This document shows, piece after piece, positions 1 to 4,880 of a stretch of 5,239 nt of DNA (position 1 is the first letter of the stretch; every line of letters begins with the position of its first letter). Below the pieces are notes generated by a model that was not told the DNA's origin, ran no database searches, and saw only the letters and a program-made list of their open reading frames with translations. The DNA is taken from contig JAPKYM010000185.1 in the NCBI GenBank assembly GCA_026394315.1, positions 1-5,239 on the forward strand. The letters are read 5' to 3'. A program made the position numbers and the translations under genes. The stretch comes from Candidatus Bathyarchaeota archaeon. Lineage in GTDB: Archaea > Thermoproteota > Bathyarchaeia > 40CM-2-53-6 > RBG-13-38-9.

Positions 1-101
1 CTAGGATCCTCCTTGAAAGTCCTTGATGAGCCATCCTTCAAGGAGTCTAGAATAAGCTGATCAAAGGAATCTATACCATTAAGATATGAAAAGATGTCCA
101 T
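1..101 (-). CDS. Partial N-terminus of an unidentified protein
   Basis: An open frame begins with ATG at 101 and runs leftward off the window without a stop, giving 33 residues that start MDIFSYLNGIDSFDQLILDSL and continue KDGSSRTFKEDP. The pattern of a short lead followed by a helix 'LILDSLKDG' and 'SSRTFKE' resembles the start of archaeal winged-helix regulators, but this is only an impression and no family is assigned. An in-frame TAG lies a few codons upstream of the ATG, so the start is bounded. No clear Shine-Dalgarno site is seen. It follows the mannosyltransferase gene on the same strand with about 106 bases between, so it could be cotranscribed or have its own promoter. The frame may also be chance because it is short. 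Confidence 0.4.
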   Translation of the reverse strand, partial: MDIFSYLNGIDSFDQLILDSLKDGSSRTFKEDP

Positions 102-105
102 TAAA

Positions 106-123
106 AGCCATTTCTAGCCATTT
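106..123. repeat. Short tandem direct repeat AGCCATTT
   Basis: AGCCATTT occurs at 106-113 and again at 116-123, ten bases apart, directly upstream of the ATG at 101 on the minus strand. The one-turn spacing could be a protein-binding site, but two 8-base copies in AT-rich DNA may be chance. The rest of 102-207 shows only a CpG-rich patch (CTCGCGCGTAC near 134-144) and no gene. Confidence 0.25.
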
Positions 124-207
124 TAGCAAGAAGCTCGCGCGTACAACGGGAGTTGTCAGTTGATTCACATTCATGTTCATATTATTGCTAGTGCACGCAA
201 ATATCTT

Positions 208-1368
208 TCACATGGGATATTGGCCCCATAGAAATTGATACCAGAGAACAAGGGAATGAATGAAGAACAGGATTACTACTGGAACTATTATTGCTGGATT
301 CTTTATTTTAGTGCCTAACCAGATTGGAAAAATAAATGAGGCATATCGTATTATGCCATTTGTGTATCCAAAGATCATTATGATTAGAAACATTATTGAT
401 GAGTAAAGTCCAAGCCGCCAATCCATCTTTACAGTTCTTATGGCCAAGTATCCGATTAATACTATAAACGCAAGTGCGTAAGCATGGAAATAGTGAAAAT
501 AAATCATTGGGTTCTTGGATGTGAATATTGGAACGATAAAATCTCTGAACCAGTAATTGCCTAGATTTTCACGTGAAACCGACCAAGTTGCTGTATTGAG
601 CTCCAGAATAAGACGGTTCAATATATCTTTATGGACAAAGGGCATGATGATTGTTGTTATTAAAAACACGGGTGCCAGTATTATGGGAATTTGTTTCCAT
701 TTCCGTCGTATAGCCAAGTCCAAGAGCATGGGCAAGACTATAAGGATTCCATAGGTCTTTGTCAGTATGACGAATATATTGCAGAGACTGGATGCAATCA
801 ATCTATTTCTAAGATAGAGGTACCAAGAGGCTAATATGGAAACTAGGAAAAGAGATTCGGAATATGCTACTGTGGTGAATAGAAAAATGTAAGGAAAGAA
901 TGACATCATAATTGTACTCCCAAGAGCCTCACCATGTGTCATGTATTCTTCAGCGATAGCTTGGAAGAGCGGTAACGAGATAAAACCAAGTATTATAGAA
1001 ATCATGATGGCTACGATCCAGTAATTATTCACAATTTCCGCAAATGATCTTATAACCAAAGGATACCCTGGGAAGAATGTGCTTACAAAAGAAAGGCCAC
1101 TAGCTAAAGTAATGTACCATTGCGTATCCCAACCCACGAAGAGGAACACCCATGTAGGACCTATCGACTCACCGTAAAGTTTTGTCCATGGAGTCCCAAA
1201 GAGCGAGGCCGCGTGCTCTTGCGGGATTAGTGTGAATTTGCTGTAAACCCAGATGCATCCATATAGCTTTGCGACACCCCATAGAACAATGGGCATGATG
1301 AAGCGAAACTTACTTTTTAGAATGACACCCACGTATTTATGGAAGACATATTTATTCAGAATTGTCAT
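208..1368 (-). CDS. PIG-V-like GT-C family mannosyltransferase, multi-pass membrane protein
   Basis: Predicted integral membrane glycosyltransferase related to GPI mannosyltransferase II (PIG-V), a GT-C enzyme that takes mannose from a dolichyl-phosphate donor on the outer or luminal face. The translation has many hydrophobic segments. Counting from the ATG, an acidic loop motif GWDTQWY lies at about 79-85, FFPGYPLVIRS at about 98-108, YSESLFL at about 169-175 and RYASFIFPIWLG near 341-352. These match the order of WD, FFP-YP, SE-LF and R-phi-P landmarks in the PIG-V family. I chose ATG at 1368; an in-frame TTG two codons upstream (1374) is an alternative. The length of 386 residues is normal for prokaryotic relatives. 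The gene is AT-richer than galU and the GT2 gene. Archaea have no known GPI anchors, so the acceptor is unknown; N-glycan, glycolipid or S-layer glycan are inferences. A PMT/GT39-type enzyme is the main alternative. Confidence 0.75.
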   Translation of the reverse strand: MTILNKYVFHKYVGVILKSKFRFIMPIVLWGVAKLYGCIWVYSKFTLIPQEHAASLFGTPWTKLYGESIGPTWVFLFVGWDTQWYITLASGLSFVSTFFPGYPLVIRSFAEIVNNYWIVAIMISIILGFISLPLFQAIAEEYMTHGEALGSTIMMSFFPYIFLFTTVAYSESLFLVSILASWYLYLRNRLIASSLCNIFVILTKTYGILIVLPMLLDLAIRRKWKQIPIILAPVFLITTIIMPFVHKDILNRLILELNTATWSVSRENLGNYWFRDFIVPIFTSKNPMIYFHYFHAYALAFIVLIGYLAIRTVKMDWRLGLYSSIMFLIIMIFGYTNGIIRYASFIFPIWLGTKIKNPAIIVPVVILFFIHSLVLWYQFLWGQYPM

Positions 1369-1505
1369 GAGCAAATCCAGCTTCCATTTCTCGAAAAATT
1401 AGGAAGGCCATGCAAAGCAAGCCAACATGGCGGCTGCCCTGTTGACTTATAGAGATAAGGCCTTCAATGACTATTTAGTATCTTCCATGACTGCGTGTAG
1501 GTGTT

Positions 1506-1517
1506 TAGCGCGTGCTA
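1506..1517. repeat. Palindromic repeat TAGCGCGTGCTA, copy 1
   Basis: A 12-base near-palindrome (TAGC-GCGT-GCTA, one central G/T mismatch) extended by GTG at 1501-1503 and CAC at 1518-1520. An identical 12-mer is at 2769-2780 and a one-base variant at 2744-2755, all read in the same direction on the plus strand. Copy 1 begins exactly where the dehydrogenase homology of the neighbouring remnant stops, and supplies its stop codon. The remaining part of this gap, 1375-1500, holds nothing I recognise. Confidence 0.6.
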
Positions 1518-1700
1518 CACTGCACTGGCAACCTCTTCAGGTGTAGCGAAGCGTTTCAGTGGGATATTATCCATGACGAATTTCTTGAACTCTGGATCAG
1601 CAAACATTTTTGAGTAAAAGGTCTTTCAACAAATGTTGGTGCCACGGCTAACTCTTATGTCGTATCTTGCCCACTCGTATGCGTGCGCTTTATCTGATGT
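1515..1700 (-). pseudogene. Frameshifted C-terminal remnant of a short-chain dehydrogenase/reductase
   Basis: Reading the minus strand, three successive frames give one continuous SDR-like C-terminal half. The first is KAHAYEWARYDIRV (1691-1650), the second AVAPTFVERPFTQK (1648-1607), and the third MFADPEFKKFVMDNIPLKRF followed by ATPEEVASAV and TAG (1607-1515). This matches the classical SDR order 'EWARYgIRVNavaPtfveTp' then 'DPEF...iPLkRfatPEEVA'. A two-base loss near 1649 removes the Asn of VNAVAP, and one base is missing in the A-run near 1607. The Rossmann glycine motif, the Ser-Tyr-Lys catalytic site and the final FLASD...VDGG segment are absent. The promoter of the Fic gene occupies the place where the N-terminal part would be. 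Which SDR it came from (FabG-like, sugar or polyol dehydrogenase) cannot be told. Confidence 0.75.
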
Positions 1701-1703
1701 GTC

Positions 1704-1721
1704 TATATATCGTTTATATAT
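1704..1721 (+). promoter_or_regulatory. Archaeal TATA box region of the Fic gene
   Basis: TATATAT at 1704-1710 and TTTATATAT at 1713-1721 are the best TATA candidates in the window. With usual archaeal spacing of about 25 bases, the second box would place the transcript start near 1742-1746, leaving a leader of about 40 bases before the ATG at 1783. No purine-rich Shine-Dalgarno site is evident in that leader. Confidence 0.6.
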
Positions 1722-1723
1722 CT

Positions 1724-1743
1724 CCGATACGCTGCCGTATCGG
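1724..1743. promoter_or_regulatory. Operator-like inverted repeat 1 of the Fic promoter
   Basis: Perfect 8-bp arms CCGATACG (1724-1731) and CGTATCGG (1736-1743) flank the spacer CTGC. The site lies immediately after the TATA box and reaches the predicted start of transcription, a position where a bound protein would block RNA polymerase in archaea. Repressor-site function is inferred. Confidence 0.7.
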
Positions 1744-1753
1744 ATATGAACAT

Positions 1754-1773
1754 GCGATACGCAACCGTATCGG
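1754..1773. promoter_or_regulatory. Operator-like inverted repeat 2 of the Fic promoter
   Basis: Arms CGATACG (1755-1761) and CGTATCG (1766-1772) flank the spacer CAAC. It has the same 20-base layout as repeat 1, differing only in the first base and in three spacer positions. The centres of the two sites are exactly 30 bp apart, close to three helical turns, so bound dimers would lie on nearly the same face. An additional half site, GCGTATG, follows at 1774-1780, just before the ATG. Confidence 0.7.
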
Positions 1774-1782
1774 GCGTATGAA

Positions 1783-2703
1783 ATGAACCTTCTTGATGGC
1801 AGAGTTCACAACAGAATCCTTGAGAAAAAGAAGAGACTTGAATCACACCGCCCTATGCCCCAATCCATCCTACACAAGATTCAACAGCAAATCGAAATTG
1901 AGTACATTTACAATTCCAATGCCATCGAAGGCAACACTCTCAAGTTAAGGGAGACCCAGTTAATTCTGGAAAGAGGCATCACCATTGGAGGGAAAAGCCT
2001 TCGAGAACATTTAGAAGTTAGAAATCATCCGAAAGCTATCGAGTACATTCAGAAACTCACAAAGCGCTCCTTGAGACAACAAGACATCCTTGTTCTACAT
2101 CAGATAATTATGAAGGAAATTGAGCTAGACGCCGGCAGGTTCCGAAGCACAGAGATGAGGGTAGGTGGTGAAGACTTCATGCCTCCTCCAGCTTACGAGG
2201 TGCCGCATCTCATCACAGAACTGGTTGGCTGGTACAACAAAAACCCTGACGAACTACGACCAATAGAATTGGCTGCAATCTTGCATTACAGATTCGTTTA
2301 CATTCATCCCTTCCATGATGGAAACGGCAGAGTCTCAAGATTACTTATGAACCTCGTACTGATACGAAACGGGTATCCAACAGCCTCAATTCTGAACGTA
2401 GACCGAAAGAAGTACTACGATGTGTTGAAGAAGGCAGACAACGGGGACCTGGTTCCATTCGTCAGTTTTGTAGCCTCAGCGGCAGAGAGGTCTTTGGATC
2501 TATACCTAAGGGCCCTGGAACCTACCAAGAAAGAAGATGAGCTCTTGACACTGGCAGCAGCCAGCAAAATCTCTCCCTACAGCCAAGAATATCTCAGCCT
2601 ACTCGCAAGGAAAAGGAGAATCGCCGCAGTAAAGGTCGGGAGGGAATGGATGATAACAAAAAAAGAACTACAGCGATACGCAGAAGAAATACAAAAGGAT
2701 TGA
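1783..2703 (+). CDS. fic: Fic-domain AMP transferase with inhibitory helix and C-terminal excisionase-type HTH
   Basis: Cytoplasmic Fic-family enzyme expected to transfer AMP (or another nucleotide moiety) from a nucleotide to a Ser, Thr or Tyr of a target protein. The catalytic motif HPFHDGNGRVSR (residues 175-186) keeps every key position: the base His175, metal-binding Asp179, Asn181, Arg183 and Arg186. The inhibitory motif S-x-x-x-E-G is at residues 45-50 (SNAIEG), with Glu49 as the blocking residue, so this is a class II Fic with its inhibitor at the N-terminus and needs no separate antitoxin. A flap-like segment RFRSTEMRVGG (119-129) and MPPPAYEVP (133-141) are typical. Residues about 253-303 fit the excisionase/MerR-like HTH_17 pattern, ending RRIAAVKVGREWMITKKEL. 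Start ATG at 1783 is bounded by the promoter, and the ATG at 1778 meets a stop at once. The target protein is unknown. Autoregulation through the two upstream operators is inferred. Confidence 0.92.
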   Translation: MNLLDGRVHNRILEKKKRLESHRPMPQSILHKIQQQIEIEYIYNSNAIEGNTLKLRETQLILERGITIGGKSLREHLEVRNHPKAIEYIQKLTKRSLRQQDILVLHQIIMKEIELDAGRFRSTEMRVGGEDFMPPPAYEVPHLITELVGWYNKNPDELRPIELAAILHYRFVYIHPFHDGNGRVSRLLMNLVLIRNGYPTASILNVDRKKYYDVLKKADNGDLVPFVSFVASAAERSLDLYLRALEPTKKEDELLTLAAASKISPYSQEYLSLLARKRRIAAVKVGREWMITKKELQRYAEEIQKD

Positions 2704-2743
2704 AGCGGATTCCCTTATCAACTTCCTAAGCGCGCTTGCCTAC

Positions 2744-2755
2744 TAGCGCGTACTA
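2744..2755. repeat. Palindromic repeat TAGCGCGTACTA, copy 2
   Basis: One-base variant (G to A) of the repeat at 1506-1517, located 40 bases after the Fic stop codon. A further palindrome AAGCGCGCTT lies just upstream at 2728-2737. The element could fold as a small hairpin in RNA, but no U-tract follows, so a classical terminator is not supported. Confidence 0.55.
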
Positions 2756-2768
2756 TCCTCTCCAGTGA

Positions 2769-2780
2769 TAGCGCGTGCTA
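2769..2780. repeat. Palindromic repeat TAGCGCGTGCTA, copy 3
   Basis: Identical to copy 1, with the palindrome extended by A2768 and T2781. CTAAGCGC occurs on both sides of copies 2 and 3 (2726-2733 and 2782-2789) as a direct repeat. Together, copies 2 and 3 form a 64-base repeat cluster between the Fic and galU genes. Confidence 0.6.
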
Positions 2781-2809
2781 TCTAAGCGCAAGGCTTGAAT
2801 TCTCAGACA

Positions 2810-2834
2810 GCTTAATTCTTGAGAAGTGTTCTCA
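2810..2834 (+). promoter_or_regulatory. Possible leaderless promoter and inverted repeat ahead of galU
   Basis: CTTAATT (2811-2817) lies about 25 bases before the galU ATG, where a TATA box for a leaderless transcript would be, and no Shine-Dalgarno site is seen. Between the two sits a perfect inverted repeat TGAGAA-GTG-TTCTCA (2820-2834), ending four bases before the ATG. A further TTCTCA is at 2800-2805. The box is a poor TATA match, so the promoter is tentative; the inverted repeat itself is plain in the sequence. Confidence 0.35.
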
Positions 2835-2838
2835 CAGC

Positions 2839-3735
2839 ATGGTCAGGAAAGTCGTAATTCCGGCAGCGGGTTTAGGAACAAGACTCTTACCAGCCACCAA
2901 AGAGCAGCCGAAGGAGATGTTGCCGATCTTCACAAAAGGAGCTGGAGGTCAAGTATGCCTCAAGCCTCTTCTGCAAGTGATCTTTGAGAACTTGCACAGT
3001 TACGGGTTTACAGAATTCTGCTTCATAATAGGACGGGGCAAAAGAGCTATTGAGGATCATCTAACCCAAGATCACGACTATCTCGACATGCTAAGAAACA
3101 AAAAAAAGGATCCGTCAACCACCGATTTGGAAAGCTTCTATGACAAGCTAAAGAAATCTGACATAATCTGGGTGAACCAACCCGAGCCGAAAGGCTTTGG
3201 TGATGCTGTCCTTAGAGCAAGACCCTTCATTGACACCGAGGAATTCCTAGTTCATGCAGGCGATACACACATAATATCAAATGGCAACGCCTGTCTGAAG
3301 CGACTAATAGGCGAACAACAAAGGCTTAACGCAGACATCATGCTGCTGCTTCAGGAAATCGCCAACCCTAAGCAATATGGTGTTGCGGAAGTCGGTAAAA
3401 CCGATGGAGATTCCCAAGAGATCCTGAAGGTGGTAGAGAAGCCCAAGAAACCCACAACGAACTTGGCTATAATGCCTGTCTACGTGTTCAAGCCTGAGAT
3501 ATTCAAAGCTTTAGAAGAGACCAAACCTGGCAAAGCAGGCGAGATACAATTGACGGACGCCATCGAGACACTCATCAAATTGAACTTCAAAGTACATGCC
3601 GTCAAGCTCGCGCCAGACGACATCAGGCTCGACATAGGAAACCCAGAAATGTACTGGGAAGCTCTCAAGACCTCATACAAATATGCTCAGCCTGAATCGA
3701 TCAGCCAAAGATCTAGTTATGCGCGCGACACATAA
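2839..3735 (+). CDS. galU: UTP-glucose-1-phosphate uridylyltransferase (GalU family)
   Basis: Cytoplasmic nucleotidyltransferase that joins UTP and glucose-1-phosphate to give UDP-glucose and pyrophosphate, the entry to UDP-sugar synthesis. The N-terminal nucleotide-binding signature is nearly textbook GalU: VIPAAGLGTRLLPATKEQPK, then EMLPI (residues 6-30), with Lys25 in the phosphate-contacting place. Later landmarks are KGFGDAV (118-124), HAGDTHI (139-145), VVEKP (198-202), GEIQLTDAIETL (234-245) and LDIGNPEMYWEA (264-275). The metal-binding pair reads GDT where bacterial GalU has GDD; Asp142 is kept. The length of 298 residues is normal, though the last 15 or so residues form a polar tail without family resemblance. 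The related RmlA group is less likely because of the PATKxxPKEMLP block and VEKP/GEIQLTD spacing. It is followed convergently by the GT2 gene after 66 bases. Confidence 0.9.
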   Translation: MVRKVVIPAAGLGTRLLPATKEQPKEMLPIFTKGAGGQVCLKPLLQVIFENLHSYGFTEFCFIIGRGKRAIEDHLTQDHDYLDMLRNKKKDPSTTDLESFYDKLKKSDIIWVNQPEPKGFGDAVLRARPFIDTEEFLVHAGDTHIISNGNACLKRLIGEQQRLNADIMLLLQEIANPKQYGVAEVGKTDGDSQEILKVVEKPKKPTTNLAIMPVYVFKPEIFKALEETKPGKAGEIQLTDAIETLIKLNFKVHAVKLAPDDIRLDIGNPEMYWEALKTSYKYAQPESISQRSSYARDT

Positions 3736-3794
3736 CATGCCCTAATCCACACGCAAACCTGTATCAGAAACTGACTTGGGTCCTGACGGATTAG
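3716..3794. other. Inverted repeats in the convergent gene junction
   Basis: GTTATG (3716-3721) and CATAAC (3731-3736) pair across the galU stop codon around a CG-rich loop. CTAATCC (3742-3748) and GGATTAG (3788-3794) form a second pair enclosing TCAG-AAA-CTGA (3764-3774). Such structure between convergent genes could help end transcription or stabilise transcripts from both sides, but there is no T-rich run, so I do not call a terminator. Confidence 0.3.
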
Positions 3795-3801
3795 CAGACT
3801 C

Positions 3802-4689
3802 CTACTTCTTCTCTCTGATCACCGTAATCAACGTAAACAGTATAATGCCAGTGAAGAACGAGAGGAAGGCCAGGATTCCAGCAGCGACAGAGATAAGAGC
3901 TAAGTTAGTAATGACGCGGCCCCACCGCGCATAGTAATCCAAGGTCTGAAGCCCAAACGCAACAGCGACAAAAAACATAATCACCGAAAAACCACCATAA
4001 AACAGCAACGGATGCCGAATAGACATGAACTTCAGAACGCTGAACAGGACGTCAAGTGCATGGTAAACCGGATTATGAGTTGAAAGATCGTCTCCCCTGT
4101 AACTCACACTCGCTGGAACTTCAGCAATCCGCAGCCCAGCATCTCTAACCCTCATGAGAACCTCCGAGTCTACACCCATCCCATATTCAGCAGCGGTAAC
4201 ACGGTCCAGCGTAGCCTTCGAATAGGCCCGGAATCCACTCTGAGCGTCAACAAACCGGCCACCAACTTTCACACCAGTCAACCGATCAAGCAGTCGTCCA
4301 CCAGCATGGCGATAGAAAGGAGCTTCACTCAGAATTTTCCTACTCCCTACAACCACATCTGCCTCACCCTTCAAGATAGGGCTGATCAAGTTTGGTATCT
4401 CGTCAGGATTGTGCTGGCCATCGGCATCCAAAGTCACAAGGACATCTGCTCCGACGCGTCGCGCCCAGTCAAAACAGGAGCGCAACGCCGCACCCTTACC
4501 CATGTTCCTGTCATGGCGGATGACGGTGGCGCCGAGTCCCTCTGCAATCAGACTTGTGTCATCGCTACTGCCATCATCCACAACCAGAACACTCCCCGTT
4601 TGTCGGGATGCATGAACGATAACCTTTGCTATTGTTGCTTCCTCGTTAAAGGCAGGAATGCCAACAGCGAGCTTGAAATTATCGACCAA
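3802..4689 (-). CDS. GT2 family polyprenyl-phosphate sugar synthase-like glycosyltransferase
   Basis: Predicted membrane-anchored GT-A glycosyltransferase of family 2, close in style to dolichol-phosphate mannose or glucose synthases (DPM1/DPG type), moving a sugar from a nucleotide donor to a polyprenyl phosphate on the inner membrane face. The catalytic domain fills residues 1 to about 215: AVGIPAFNEEATI (8-20), VVDDGSSDDT (36-45), RNMGKGAALR (61-70), the metal-binding DADGQH (88-93), GSR (115-117), DAQSGFRAY (148-156) and Glu176. Two hydrophobic segments at about 228-247 and 262-290 form a C-terminal anchor, as in GtrB-like and many archaeal GT2 proteins. The start is TTG at 4689: an in-frame TGA lies two codons upstream, and a later start would cut into the conserved first strand. 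The sugar cannot be read from sequence. It could supply the lipid-linked donor for the PIG-V-like enzyme. Confidence 0.85.
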   Translation of the reverse strand: MVDNFKLAVGIPAFNEEATIAKVIVHASRQTGSVLVVDDGSSDDTSLIAEGLGATVIRHDRNMGKGAALRSCFDWARRVGADVLVTLDADGQHNPDEIPNLISPILKGEADVVVGSRKILSEAPFYRHAGGRLLDRLTGVKVGGRFVDAQSGFRAYSKATLDRVTAAEYGMGVDSEVLMRVRDAGLRIAEVPASVSYRGDDLSTHNPVYHALDVLFSVLKFMSIRHPLLFYGGFSVIMFFVAVAFGLQTLDYYARWGRVITNLALISVAAGILAFLSFFTGIILFTLITVIREKK

Positions 4690-4699
4690 CTCTCAGCAG

Positions 4700-4705
4700 C
4701 CACCT
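4700..4705 (-). promoter_or_regulatory. Shine-Dalgarno site of the GT2 gene
   Basis: AGGTGG on the minus strand lies ten bases before the TTG at 4689 and resembles the archaeal GGTGA/GGAGG class. It supports the TTG start. A weak TATA-like TTAAATAG further upstream (about 4740-4747, minus strand) would fit a short-leader transcript. Confidence 0.45.
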
Positions 4706-4745
4706 AGTCCCTTACGTAACATCAATAACTCATACACTCTATTTA

Positions 4746-4877
4746 ATGAAATCCTACAGTAGCGCGCACACATTTCTGGTCAAGACACGGTATCTGTACG
4801 CCAAGAAAGATAAGCAAGAATCACATAAGATCCGCAAGAGACCGGGCACCATCATCTACCTAGGAGTCAGCGAGTAA
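4746..4877 (+). CDS. Possible small basic protein, 43 residues, unknown function
   Basis: ATG at 4746 opens a frame of 43 codons ending with TAA at 4875-4877, three bases before the ATG of the epimerase gene. The product starts MKSYSSAHTFLVKTRYLYAK and ends GTIIYLGVSE. It has ten Lys/Arg against three acidic residues, and an aromatic 'TRYLYAKK' strand pattern followed by 'IIYLG'. This shape resembles small archaeal beta-hairpin proteins and the N-terminal leader of some transposases (…TIxYLG), but I cannot assign a family. The tight junction suggests shared transcription or translational coupling with the epimerase. It fills most of the gap between the divergent GT2 and epimerase genes. No Shine-Dalgarno site precedes it. 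Confidence 0.4.
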   Translation: MKSYSSAHTFLVKTRYLYAKKDKQESHKIRKRPGTIIYLGVSE

Positions 4878-4880
4878 CCA

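Noticed and set aside
9..45. Nine-base inverted repeat CTCCTTGAA / TTCAAGGAG
   Set aside because: It lies inside the probable coding frame at 1-101 and is explained by the codons for DSLKD and TFKED; no T-run follows to suggest a terminator.
557..754. Plus-strand open frame of 65 codons
   Set aside because: Entirely within the mannosyltransferase gene on the other strand, low-complexity product with no family features.
1375..1500. Continuation of the SDR remnant to its C-terminus
   Set aside because: A weak match (AAAMLAC on the minus strand) to the usual FLAS segment is too short and lies beyond several stops.
1724..1773. Two repeat units with a 10-base gap as a CRISPR array
   Set aside because: Only two palindromic units with a tiny spacer, placed between a TATA box and a start codon; operators explain them better.
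2726..2789. Repeat cluster as an intrinsic terminator of the Fic gene
   Set aside because: Stems are short and CpG-rich, and no run of T follows; treated as dispersed repeats instead.
3480..3680. Minus-strand open frame of 66 codons
   Set aside because: Shadow of the galU gene, which has a full set of conserved motifs in its own frame.
4306..4707. Plus-strand open frames of 133 and 68 codons
   Set aside because: Both are antisense to the conserved catalytic half of the GT2 gene and give unstructured, Cys/Arg-rich products.
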